A DNA stretch of 26,094 bases, taken from positions 1 to 26,094 of the forward strand of contig CAJNOQ010002127.1 in the NCBI GenBank assembly GCA_905250885.1, written 5' to 3'. The translations under genes were made by a program, and so were the position numbers. The notes below the pieces were generated by a model. The model searched no databases and was not told where the DNA came from. It was given only the letters and a program-made list of their open reading frames with translations. This DNA comes from Didymodactylos carnosus (lineage: Eukaryota > Rotifera > Eurotatoria > Philodinida > Philodinidae). This document shows, in pieces, positions 10,294 to 20,873 of the stretch. Positions within the stretch are counted from its first letter, which is position 1. Every line of letters starts with the position of its first letter.

Positions 10294-10586
10294 ATCATAT
10301 CACCGGAAAAAAACTAAAGTTGTTTATTGAGTTGTTGAAAAGTGCTTTTTCGTATTCAGCACACTCGATAACCCAGAAGATTTTCTATTTTTGGCGAGGG
10401 TACTTCCAAAAGTTTAGGAAAAACTTTCAAACTAATAGTATTTTCTCATGAAAATTTTTCTTAAAATTTTGAAAGTATCCTCGCCAAAAATAGAAAATCT
10501 TCTGGGTTATCGAGTGTGCTGAATACGAAAAAGCACTTTTCAACAACTCAAAAACAACTTTAGTTTGTTTGTTTCGGTGATATGAT
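10294..10586. mobile_element. Foldback (long inverted repeat) non-coding element, copy 1
   Basis: The ends read ATCATATCACCG and CGGTGATATGAT. Each arm is about 130 bases, and the inner 73 bases are a perfect inverted repeat (10327-10399 against 10479-10551; left arm opens TTGAGTTGTTGAAAAGTGC and closes TTTTTGGCGAGG). The arms flank a ~80-base AT-rich centre. There is no open frame, so this is a non-autonomous foldback or MITE-type element. It sits between the 3' ends of two convergent genes. A diverged copy is at 16103-16362. I could not define a target-site duplication with confidence. Confidence 0.85.
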
Positions 10587-11118
10587 CAGAGAGTATTTAA
10601 TTTCTAAGTATGTGTAGATCATTACGACAGAGTATCAAAGACTCTAAAATTTAATCTGAATTTTTTTTCTTCTTATAACAGTAACAATCGACATAGATCA
10701 CCGAACAATACAAATATATAACAAATAAAACTTACTGCAAAAACAAAAAATAAAAATAAATCCATAATTCACGTTTTTAAAAAAAAAGTTGAGTACATGC
10801 AAAACAAAAACAAAAATAAGCTTTGTACACCGTGTTGAATAATTTATGTAAGAAAAATATAGATATAACAAGAAAAAAATGTAAAAATAAATAACAACAA
10901 GGACAAACAGTGACAACACGATATCTACACGTGTGAGTTTAATACAGTTAATAGAATGCCTTTTAACAGAACAGAAAAATATCACCAGGGTGATTTCAAA
11001 TAGATAAAGAAAAAATATCACCAGTATGTATAAACGAAGAGCAAAGTAAATTATCAGTATGAGCTTTGAAAACAAGAAGTTGAAAGAGAAATTTTTGCAT
11101 ATATGAACAAGTAACTGA
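10587..11118 (-). other. Probable 3' UTR and 3' flank of the downstream minus-strand gene
   Basis: AT-rich sequence with A-rich and CA-rich tracts on the plus strand. A minus-strand open frame at 10698-11159 is almost all Phe, Ile, Leu and Tyr, as expected from T-rich sequence, and overlaps the end of the membrane-protein gene in another frame. I do not regard it as a gene. I see no AATAAA on the minus strand here. Confidence 0.4.
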
Positions 11119-11787
11119 TCAGAAACGTGCTGTAAATATCTCAGGTTCATCATCACCATTCAATACATTATTACTCTCATGAATATTATGAATTTTAGTA
11201 TTTGCTGGTGGTTGACCGATTTTTGTTGCATATTGCGATGGAGGTTTTTGTTTATGTGTTACCGTACTACCAGAAGACGAGTTATTATGGGGAATTGTCG
11301 ATACTGGTTGTACTTGATTAACACCTCGTGAATTACGTCTCGTATTAGTTACTTCAGAAGTAGATTGTTGTTTAGAATTTGGTGACGAATTGGGTTTTTT
11401 CTCTGTGACTTGAGCAAGTGACCTTTGTTGTGGAGGGACCGACTGAGATTGTTTTTCAGGCATTTTTGTCACTCTTTGTGGGCCAACAGCCGCTGATGGA
11501 ATTTCATTCGATGGTGGTGGTAAACCTGGTATACTTTCATCATTATAATTCGAATAACCGCTTAGTGGCCGTCCTGAACTATATTTACTACTAGCACGAC
11601 TTAAACGTCCTATTGTACGATAAAATGAACTTCGTATAGAACTCCATTTTGTTGTATTCCATATTTCAGCAACTCCAATTTTTGTCCAATAAAAATGTGT
11701 GAGAAATGCACAAGCACCAATACAAGCTAATACTACAATTAATACAACAATAACAATGATATCTGTTGTCAAAAATGATTCGGTCAT
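11119..11787 (-). CDS. Unrecognised single-pass membrane protein with a disordered tail
   Basis: A single coding exon of 222 aa with a true ATG at 11785-11787 and TGA at 11119-11121. Residues ~9-31 form one strong transmembrane helix (DIIVIVVLIVVLACIGACAF). The acidic N-terminus (MTESFLTTD) and the basic stretch after the helix (RSSFYRTIGRLSR) predict an outside N-terminus and a cytoplasmic tail. The ~190-residue tail is rich in Ser, Pro, Gln and Asn with proline clusters (PGLPPPS, PPQQ, QKPPSQ), so it is probably disordered and may bind SH3 or WW partners. I do not recognise the family. Upstream on the minus strand a strong acceptor (CTTTTTGTTTACAG, AG at 11824-11823) ends 36 bases before the ATG, so the 5' UTR is spliced in cis or in trans. 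A hairpin lies between the acceptor and the ATG. Confidence 0.7.
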   Translation of the reverse strand: MTESFLTTDIIVIVVLIVVLACIGACAFLTHFYWTKIGVAEIWNTTKWSSIRSSFYRTIGRLSRASSKYSSGRPLSGYSNYNDESIPGLPPPSNEIPSAAVGPQRVTKMPEKQSQSVPPQQRSLAQVTEKKPNSSPNSKQQSTSEVTNTRRNSRGVNQVQPVSTIPHNNSSSGSTVTHKQKPPSQYATKIGQPPANTKIHNIHESNNVLNGDDEPEIFTARF

Positions 11788-11793
11788 CCTTCG

Positions 11794-11813
11794 CCGCTAG
11801 TTATTCCTAGCGG
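11794..11813 (-). other. Hairpin in the 5' UTR of the membrane-protein gene
   Basis: A perfect 7-bp stem, CCGCTAG (11794-11800) against CTAGCGG (11807-11813), with a 6-base loop. It lies 7 bases upstream of the minus-strand ATG and within ~30 bases of the splice acceptor, so it would be near the 5' end of the mature message. Confidence 0.45.
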
Positions 11814-11822
11814 TAGTGATAC

Positions 11823-14800
11823 CTGTAAACAAAAAGAACAAGAGTAACAACAAGATTTATTTAAGCCACTGATCTTGATCGCATCAATATATGCAATAGA
11901 TAAAGTCAACATCTTTCGGTCTTGGGATCATGTCTACAGCCATGGTAGATCCGATGGTTTTCAGACAACTTGTTAGCATTATTGCACGTCACAGTGGCCA
12001 TGCTTACTACCGTATCAGCTTTCACTTTATGTCGAAAAACAATAAGTATAATGTGCGTATTATCATTATAAAAGCATTTTTCCGGTTGAAATATCATTAA
12101 CTATAGTCGTACGTTAGTGACGGTTACCTTGCTTTTCTCTTTTTTTTCTTCATCTAGAGAGTCAAAACGTAATGTAACGTGGGTTTTAGTATACGTTATG
12201 ATATGATAAAAAGGAAGACGTCATGAGTCAAATATTTGATTAGATTTAACACTAAATCCGAGAAATAAAGCGTTCCTTCATCGAAGTCCTAATGATATGT
12301 TAGAGTGCAAGCGAGTATTTTTAAAGATATTTTCGTACTATGGTATTCACCGTCCTCAACATAAATTAACGATTATCCGATAGTGTATCTACTTCTAATA
12401 CATCTTCACATGGACATGTTTTTATTAAATTCAGTTTGAATATCCAAGAACATAACATTTGATTTCTTTTCCACTGAAGTAATTCTAGCAGTTGTGTAAG
12501 TTTACTAAAACTTCAGTTCGATTTTGAATATCTTATGTCAGATGAGAGAAAGGGACAAGAAGAAGCTCATGCGAACAGCTGACTTTGATACTTGGAGTTC
12601 TTTAAATTATTACATATAAGTATGCGTCAATTACATTTCAACGTAAAAAACCTATAAATGATGAGACTGACAATCTCTTCAGTTTCAGAATAATTGTCGC
12701 TATTCTTAAAAGTAAAAATGAGAAAATGGTACCTCTTTATTACATTCTTTGAATTTTGCAGTGATCATGATTTTATTGAAAAATATTTGTAATGTCCTAA
12801 TCAAAATGTAAAAATGAAATTTGTGAACACTTACTCTTACGTCCATTACATTTAAATAAGTTAAGAAGAATAATAATACTCTTAAATATAACTTGTTAAA
12901 TCATATGATAATTTAGGTTGAAACATAAAAAGTTTGTTTCATGCAACAACAACAACATTTTGAATAGTAGAATTCGCCATACACGACGCACACTAGCGCG
13001 TCATTTTACCTATTTTCTCCCTCTCTGCTATATCATTGCTATGTAGAATAAAAAAATTATGTCCCCATTTTACTTCTTTCTCGTTTCTTTTCATCTTTAT
13101 TTCTTTTCGTAAATAATACATATGAAGAAGAAATGGAGCGATGGTATACGCTAGCCTATGTACCATAGCGTTTGAATAGAGAAAAAGATGAAATAAAATA
13201 AAATAAGTGTTATAATGCATAAAAAAAATAATCGGTAATAAACGTATTGTATCATCTCTTTTGTTTGCTAATCATTTTGAATGTATAGAAAAGAAGAGAT
13301 GTGTACAAGAAAAATCTATCTCTTGTTGAACGTAAATCTTCCTCCGTACACACCTACGAGTAAAAAAAAGAAAAAAAAAAAAGAATATACGGTAGGTCTA
13401 TTTAGTTTTTAATTTTTGAAACATACTTCTTCCTTTTTGACATTTTATAAATAGACTAGAAATATAGTTGAAGTCACAGCTGCTAAAAAAACAATAATAT
13501 TTTCTTTTTTGTGATGTTTTTACACATTTACCGCTACGTTGACCTTCCAACAAGAAGTAAAATAATAAAGAAAGAAAAATAAGACTAACGTCATGTTTTA
13601 TACTTTTATTTCATTAAAAATGCTTTTTTATGATTAACTATGCTGAAATTGAGAGTATATTATTGAACAATCTAACAAAGTATTTACAGTTTCAATAAAT
13701 TTCTCAGTATTTTTTTCACTTAAACATCTTAGTTATTCGAAGAAAAGAGAACATTTAAGAAATAGATGAATTTAAGAATGAACGTTTGTCAATCTTTTCT
13801 CTACTGATCTAAAATATCGTTTTAAGCTATGTAACACATTCTGATACATTACAGTATTAATCCTTATCTGCATGAATTACTTGTATTATCAAGTGTTCAA
13901 TTACTTCAGAAAAGTAAATAAACGAGTTATTGTAGTATAACATAATTGAAAAAAAGAAAAAGTAAATAAAATAAAATTATATACATAGGTCAAATAGAAA
14001 ATGACAAGGTCAATTTTCAATTGTATAGATTTTTGAACGCAGCAGTACTTATTCGACATATGTCAAAAATTGGAAAAACGATTAAGTGATTTCATCATTC
14101 ATGTGCTTTTTAGAATAGAAAGATTCATACTAAACAGAATGTTCATAATTTGAACGAATATTTTAAGATTTAATCGCAATTTTAAACTTTGAATAAGTTA
14201 AAATCTATTATTTCCTCGTTAGCTATTGTTGAGAAACTATTATTGAAAAATTAAACATTGTGTTTCTTCAGAAGTATTCACAGTAGTATATTGATTATTA
14301 GAAAATTAACACATCGATACTTGTCTCACACATGAGTCAAGTATATATTTTTTTCCTACTATACTATTAATACAAATATTACCAATGTAAGACAATATTC
14401 TTTTTTCTTGTTTTTTCTTTTCTTGAAAAATATTTGAAAAATTAAAATGTCAAATTTTTATAGATGTTTGACATAGACAATGGAGAAAAAAATAATTCAT
14501 AAAACCTATGTAGTATTCTAATTATTTGACAAATTAAGAGCAATAAAGTGTACTTGAATGTCTATCAAATTACTCAGAGTGAACAAAACGATGAAAAAGA
14601 GATTTATATCATCTGAGAAACTGTTTACATCTTTATTGCTCATCAGACATGAGCAAATTTCTCTCGTTTATAACGATCTTTTGAAAAAAAAGGAATTACT
14701 CCTACGGGAAAAGCAAATTAAACAGATACTCTATTCTCCCTGTATTGAAATAAAGAACAAATTTAAAAAAAATCGTAAAAAAAAATAAAAAAAAATTCGT

Positions 14801-16102
14801 CTTTGAAGAAAGAAGAGAGTTTTTGCTAAAATTGTTCAAAAAATAATGAAAATACGTAGAAACAAGCCTGTTGTCTCTATTAGCTTTTGAAAACGTAGTT
14901 GATGATTGTTATTTTACTTGCATCTGTCCTAAAAAGGCTTTATCGCACTACACACTTAGAGATTCTCTATATAGAATACAACTTTTAGCTGATTAACGTT
15001 TGTTAAATTAGTAAAAACTTTTAATTATTTGTTGAACATAGCACTTTAACAGAAAGCATGTGTATCAGATTCTGGCTATCGATTGTCGAAAAGATCTCCA
15101 TCTCTTTTTATTCAAAAATGGTACAAAAACTATACGCATCAATCTTTTTTTGAAAAACGGATAGTAATACTTAAAAATTAATTCAACAAAGAGTTTTACC
15201 TGTTTCTGTTGTCTCATGTGCAACGCGTTAGACTTTTATCTCACGTTCCTCAAAATCAAAACATTTAACCGTTCTCTTAAAGTTGACTAAAAAACGCAAT
15301 GTTTCCAGAAACAGAAAGAGAAAACGACTTCTTTTTCATAAACAGAATGTTAGATGAACCTCTTTTTTTCTATAGTAACGATGAAGTTGCCGTCAAGGTA
15401 AGTTTACAGATAGTATGTTGCTTCTTTTTCTATTGAATTGTTTTCTGTCCTATGTAAATAATACGAAGAGCTATAGTAAAATTAAAAATAAAAATGTCAG
15501 TTATTTATGTATGAGAATATGCATTCACTGTAAAACAAAAATATATAGAGATTAAAAAGATAAAGGAAAAAATATATTTAACGGAAAAGAAAAAAAACAA
15601 ATTTTTCAAAATGAAGATGACAATATTTTATGCGACGTCAAATATTTTGGATATCTACAAAAAATATGCTTAACTTTCGACATCTTAACTTTTCGTTTCA
15701 AAGCAAATTAAAAGAAATCTAAGAATTTTGTATTATAGTGTAGGTCGAGGACTAGTAGAATTGGGATAAGCAAATGTGTGCATGCGAAAGATGGATTCCG
15801 GACTGTTCCATCAAAATGAATATCACCAAAAAAAAAAATTTTTTAGAATAATTCGTCAATAAATTGCCATTTAACACACTAGTACACGTTATACTTCTCC
15901 CCACTTTTACCAAACAGGATATAGAACGCCAATCAACGTGTGCGTGTTAAGTACCGTCGTGCTTCTATATAGCTTCTTGGTATACACGGAGTTCGAAAGC
16001 GATTAGCATCTTCCGAGTACGAACAAACGAACGTATTCAAAAAAATATCACTCGATGCTATAAACTAACGAAATAATATGGCACTCTATGAGATGAGTCG
16101 CG
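11823..16102. other. Long gene-poor AT-rich region
   Basis: No gene with domain or multi-exon support is seen in about 4.3 kb. Part of it is likely 5' UTR intron or promoter of the minus-strand gene at 11119-11787: minus-strand donor-like sites occur near 12130 (AAG|GTAACC) and 12841 (GAC|GTAAGAGTAAGT). A/T homopolymer-rich stretches include an A-rich tract around 13360-13390. The ATG frame at 14558-14788 is Lys-rich and unsupported. A weak two-exon candidate at 15299-15769 is listed separately. Confidence 0.45.
15299..15769 (+). CDS. Possible tiny two-exon gene or orphan exon (weak)
   Basis: An ATG-started frame of 33 codons (15299-15397) is rich in Asp and Glu (FPETERENDFFF, NDEVAVK) and ends exactly at a consensus donor AAG|GTAAGT. 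A phase-compatible acceptor (TTTCGTTTCAAAG, AG 15702-15703) opens 21 more codons to TAA at 15767-15769. The combined 54-aa product resembles nothing I know. A shorter alternative exon begins after the acceptor-like TTTTTCTATAG at 15374. It could be chance. Confidence 0.18.
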
Positions 16103-16362
16103 AAAAAGTGTTTTTGTATTTAGCCCACACAATAATCTAAAAGATATTTTATTTTTGACAAAAGCTTAAGAAAATTTTGCGAACACAATGACAAAAAATG
16201 AATTTCTATGGAAAATAATATTAGTTTCAAAATTTTTCTTAAACTTTTGGCAGTATCCGTTGCCAAAAATAGAAAAATCTTCGGGATTATCGAGTGTATA
16301 GAATACAAAAGCACTTTTCTGCAACTCTAAATGAACTTTATTTTTTTCTTCACGTTGATATG
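16103..16362. mobile_element. Diverged second copy of the foldback element
   Basis: The right half reads TTATCGAGTGTATAGAATAC, then AAAAGCACTTTTCTGCAACTC, then CGTTGATATG. This matches the right arm of the element at 10294-10586 (TTATCGAGTGTGCTGAATAC, AAAAAGCACTTTTCAACAACTC, CGGTGATATG). The left half (AAAAGTGTTTTTGTATTTAGC then ATTTTATTTTTGACAAAAG) is a decayed left arm. The arms are no longer perfect complements, so this is an older insertion. The left boundary is uncertain and may reach an ATATCAC at about 16044. Confidence 0.75.
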
Positions 16363-18377
16363 TTGGGTCAATGTATATCTGAGTTTTATCATGCTTTCTG
16401 CTTTTTGATCTAACATTAGATGAAGGTATCTCCTGTTTTCCACACTAAAGTTAGGGTAAATTCTTTTCAATAAACAAAAAGTTAGTGAAAGATTGCTATC
16501 TAGCCTCATGTATTTCTTTATTCTACTTTAAGATTATCTGATTGGTTTCATCAGATCAAAATTGTGGATAGAATGAAGAGAATTATCCTAGAATTTCTCT
16601 AAATTTATTAAAATATTATCTACTATTGTTTGAAGCACACATCCAATTAATGACAAAGCGTTTTTGTTCAACTTTTTCTCATCTATATTAACATAATTTT
16701 ATTTTTTTACCTTGTAATTCACGTGATTGCTCTGCTTTTCGTATCTGATTAAGATTTTTTCATTTGTTTTTCCAAAATGAGATTTATTTTTTGCTCTTTA
16801 TTATTATTATTTTTATTTTTATTTTTATTTGTCTCCTTTACTGGCATCATCATCGTTGTTGTGTATACGTGTATATAAAGGTGCATAAGACGACAACGGC
16901 AAAAGAAAAAACTTATTTTTTGTAAAAAATATAAATGCGAAAAGGAAAAGAGGAAAAAAAAAAATTATACATGCGTTTCAATGTTTTTAACGACAAATGT
17001 TTTTATTATCTCTAACAACCGGTTTTTTACTTCAAGTATAGTCTAATATTTACACACATTGCGGAATACAGGTACTCTTGTTGATTAAGTGGAACTCCAT
17101 AGTTTTTCGTCCCATTTTGTTTTCAAAATTCAATTTATTTTTAAGTGCACCTTATGTTATTGAAATGAAACAATCTGATAATTAAAAATGTTTTCTATCC
17201 AAAATGATATGTAGTTTTAGAAAAATAAAATATTTTTCTTGAAACATGTTGAATTATATTTTGATGCAACGTGTATATAAAAACAACATCATAAAATGCG
17301 ATCAACTATTTTTACATTTAAAACTAACATATACTCAGCTGTAAAATAATCCCCCATTTATCTATTTTTCCATTAATATCTAATTTCTGACATATTACAG
17401 TCATACGGATTCAAATTTTCTAATACATTATCTTTTCGTTCTCTGAAAATGTGACATTTTCATCTGTTGACAATAATAAGACTTTCTTATATGATAATTC
17501 TTCATATTAAATTTTTTGTTTCAATCCATTCCTTTTACTATAAAAATGATTTAGACTGTTATTATTGTTAGATATGTACATTTATTTGATAGCAAGTTTA
17601 TCGCTATCACGTAAGAGTTTAAAGTGTCCTATTATCATCATCGATTCTATTGTTAGATCCAAGTTTGAGTTATTCATCAAAATTTGACGTAATAGACAAA
17701 TACAAGGTTTTTATTCTCTGAATATAACTAATAAAGTTAGTAAAAAAATTAGTAACTAACAAAGAACAAGAGACTTGTCATCATTACAATGTTTGAACAT
17801 TAACGTCATTATATAAATGTTAAAAGTTCTATGAATGTATATAGGTATGTTCACGGTTAAAATAGGTGTGAAAAATAATCATTCAACAAATAGAAATGAT
17901 TAATGCAAATATGTGGTTAGAAAAAAAAGTGAGTTGAAGGACAAAATAGTTGACATTTCCGATCAATATGACTATTCGATAGAGGAAAGTTGTTTAAACT
18001 CTTTATTAATTTAATACAAATGGAAAGTTAATTAATATCTATATTTTATTTAATTCTGCAAGAAATGACTATTTTATTGACCTTCAACTTGATCGAAAAC
18101 AGATGCTATATCCATTAAATTATCATTAGGAAAAAAAAATGTTTGCTTATTGTCGCAATGGAAGTGTGTTTTTTTAATAATTGTTTATACAAATCATACT
18201 ATTCAAGGACAGTGGCTTTTGTGAATTTTTCAGTCGGTTAAATAGACACGAACTCAAAAAGGATGCTGGTGTGACATAATTGCAAAAAAAAACACAATAG
18301 ACTGCCCGGTATCTACTATAGTTCGCATACACACTTTCTATATTACAATAAATTCTCTTTGTTAGATTGATCGAATG
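16363..18377. other. Gene-poor AT-rich region
   Basis: No supported gene. It includes a T-rich simple repeat around 16800-16830 and a 7-bp perfect hairpin (TGATAGC 17587-17593 against GCTATCA 17603-17609). The part nearest 18377 is the 3' flank of the minus-strand gene; minus-strand AATAAA hexamers occur at 18002-18007 and 18073-18078. Confidence 0.45.
16800..16831. repeat. Simple repeat, TTA/TTTTTA units
   Basis: Three TTA units run into TTTTTA-type units (ATTTTTATTTTTATTTTTAT). Low-complexity tract. Confidence 0.7.
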
Positions 18378-19828
18378 TTATTTGATTAATCGTCCTCGTT
18401 TCCATTCTCGTTGCATTTCTTTAATCAATTTCATAATGCCTACTTTTACCACAATATCATATGTTATCCACGCATCGGGGATAATATTCACTCCTTTATA
18501 AAACGGATGTTCTAGATAACCGCTTTCCAAACTTTCGGAGATTACATGAAGACCTTTTTCAATTGCAAACGAAACAGCTGCATCACGATCACTTGGAAAA
18601 TGATGATACGTACAACATATCTTGAAGAATAATACGCGTAACATTTGAATTGAAAATATAATTTCAAATGATAATTCAATTTCTGATGTTAATGATCTTT
18701 TAGCAGTCATATGTCCTAAAAAACAACTCTATGAACATTAGAGTATTATTCTCATAGAGAAGTACTAAATACTTACGATAAAGATTTGATGTTACAGAAG
18801 TATTTGATCGAAGGGATGCAACAGAACACGCGGATTGACGACGCTTATCATTCGTTTTTGTTGATTCTGTTGCATACTTCGTTGCACGAGGCAAATATCG
18901 ACTCCATTGTTTTCGTAATTGCATAAATGCTGTTAAGATAAATCCAAGATTACCATTAACTGCCAGCTCATCAGAAGTTGTAGATCCTGAAAACGGAAAA
19001 GAAGTTAAATTATGATGAAACAAGAAAGGGAATGTTTTCACCGGGTCTAACTAGATATTCACATAAACGTGTTTCAAAAACATTATAATCGTAGATGAAT
19101 TTTAGTGGATTAAGGGCAGTTAATCGTGTACAATTTACATCTGTACTTGTCGCTAGATAATCTCGAAATGGTTCATGATAGGCAAGTGCTTTATATGCTT
19201 CATCGAAAAATGTTGTTTTTTCATCGAATTCGAGTAAGATTAAGAGAGAAACGACTAATGTTAAATTTGCTTGATCACTATTTGCTCTACCAGAAAACAC
19301 AATTTGTATACTATTTCGCGTGAATTCAACACCTTTATATTCATAAATAGATTTATTATCATCATTTTCCATATAGTCACGTTTTAATATGACAGTTAGA
19401 GAACGTAGAAACTCATCCCGTAACATTAAACCGTTAAGAAATGTTTTTCGTTTGAGGGGAATCAACAGAATATCTGTATCGTAACGAGACCATGTCGGTG
19501 GTGAATGAAGTACTTGAATACAAGCAGTTGCCGTTCCATCGGGAATAAGTTGACAAATACCAGGTTTACGAATAGATGTCCAAATGAGACCGTATGTTTG
19601 GCGACGAATTTGTTTTGTCACTTGATCACGAGTAGCGATTGGTGAACATGAAAATTCCAATTTTGGATCATATTTTGAAATAGATAAGATCAAATTTCGA
19701 ATAAAATCGTCAATATCATTCTGAAGTTGAACTTGTTTGTTCACAAACAGTGTACTACCGTCTTTTACACTTGATTTTTTATCGTCTCGTAGAGAAACAA
19801 TGCTCGATGTTAGCCGACGATCACCCAT
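18378..19828 (-). CDS. Unrecognised 444-aa protein, three exons
   Basis: Exons on the minus strand: 19828-19042, 18986-18777 and 18715-18378. The donors are CCCG|GTGAAA and TATC|GTAAGT; the acceptors are CGTTTTCAG and TTGTTTTTTAG. The phases agree and the joined frame is 444 aa, with a true ATG at 19828. There is no signal peptide or membrane helix. Composition is that of a folded soluble protein: a helix-rich N-terminal part (QLQNDIDDFIRNLILSISKYD), a strand-rich middle (YDTDILLIPLKRKTF), a low-complexity Ser/Thr/Arg linker near residues 305-335 (TESTKTNDKRRQSACSVAS), and a compact C-terminal region (FPSDRDAAVSFAIEKGLHV, then NIIPDAWITYDIVVKVG) ending in a basic helix. I do not recognise a family. 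The even phase structure and balanced composition make it very likely to be a real gene. Confidence 0.75.
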
Positions 19829-20086
19829 TCGATTTAGGGTTTATTAACAACACTGCTACATGTTTATTTGTTTTCTGTTTTCAGTGCAAAATACTACATA
19901 CATGCTATAGAATTATTAATTTGTTTTGATGGGATTAAATCAACACATATATTTTTGAATTTTAAATCACAAAATAAACTATCATGAATATTTCTAATAA
20001 TAAATGATTATGGTAACAAAACATGTGATCATAAGTGAACGTCATTTGGTATGTTCTTTCTTCGTATCAATTGGCCCTCTGATTTA
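19829..20086. other. 5' flank of the minus-strand 444-aa gene
   Basis: AT-rich, about 260 bases, ending at the piggyBac-type MITE. No gene seen. A plus-strand acceptor-like tract (TTTGTTTTCTGTTTTCAG, ending ~19884) has no open exon behind it. Confidence 0.35.
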
Positions 20087-20087
20087 T

Positions 20088-20305
20088 TTAACCCTTTACC
20101 TCCGGATGTCCGCAGGCGTGGACATTAGTGGTAGAATCTAGAATCGTTATAAGAAGATCATGATGTGTCGAATCAAAACGCGGAGTTTTTTTCTAAAATA
20201 ACCTGACATTATAAGCTAGTCAACATTTTTTTTCTTCGAGTCTAAATAGAGTTATGACAGTTTCAAGTTCGCTTTGTAAGATCAGCTGGCGGGGTAAAGG
20301 GTTAA
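20088..20305. mobile_element. piggyBac-type MITE with TTAA target duplications
   Basis: The element body 20092-20301 (210 bp) begins CCCTTTACC and ends GGTAAAGGG. It is flanked on both sides by TTAA (20088-20091 and 20302-20305). TTAA duplication with CCC...GGG ends is diagnostic of the piggyBac superfamily. A sub-terminal hairpin GTCCGC..GTGGAC lies at 20108-20123. With no coding capacity it must have been moved by a transposase encoded elsewhere. Confidence 0.85.
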
Positions 20306-20873
20306 AGGCAATGTGAAAAGTATGAAAATAGAAGATGCAATGAAATCAGTTTTTTATGTATTTATTATAGCACGAATGTGGACGCAAACATTTAACTCCT
20401 AGTGGAAATACTGTACCTGTCAATAATATACCTGGAAATAATACACCCAGCCAGACATTAAAGTGACATGATAATGACTGTATTGACTAGAAAATTCAAC
20501 ATCTAAATTCAAGATAAACTCCCCTGGTGACCTTAATGTAATATGACGCTATCAGTCTAATCAGGCGAGTCAACAACATCGAAAAACTTCAAGTGTAATG
20601 AGAAAGTACAGTTGTAAACTAATTATTTTATGTTTTACCGGTCACCCTCACAAACAAACACATTTTGCAATCACTGTCAGTTGCGTCTGCACCTGTGACA
20701 AGTTTTACTTTGCTCTCTGTGAGATGCTGTTGGTAATCTAAGATAGATTTCCATCCCTTTTACATTTCTCTATTTATATTTTCTTTATATTTTATACATC
20801 CATCTGACGCACATGGGAGAGACATTCTAGATAACACTGCCTATGTTGAAGAACGCATTAGTACTTATAACCT
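20306..20873. other. Intergenic region, one orphan exon-like frame
   Basis: A 31-codon frame at 20371-20466 follows an acceptor-like TTTATTATAG and is rich in Asn, Pro and Gly (TVPVNNIPGNNTPSQTLK). No upstream partner exon is visible. Otherwise I see nothing. Confidence 0.25.

Noticed and set aside
10698-11159. Minus-strand 153-codon hydrophobic open frame
   Set aside because: It is made almost entirely of Phe, Ile, Leu and Tyr from T-rich sequence and overlaps the 3' end of the membrane-protein gene in another frame.
12993-13220. Minus-strand 75-codon frame
   Set aside because: AT-driven composition, no splice context or similarity.
14558-14788. ATG-started 76-codon frame rich in Lys
   Set aside because: It ends in A-rich low-complexity sequence and has no acceptor, poly(A) signal or recognisable motif nearby.
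15931-16010. More GC-rich stretch checked for a tRNA or small RNA gene
   Set aside because: It contains TTCGA, but no matching acceptor, D or T stems could be formed on either strand.
16120-16509. Two minus-strand frames of about 60 codons
   Set aside because: The first lies inside the decayed foldback copy and the second starts at its edge; neither has coding-like composition.
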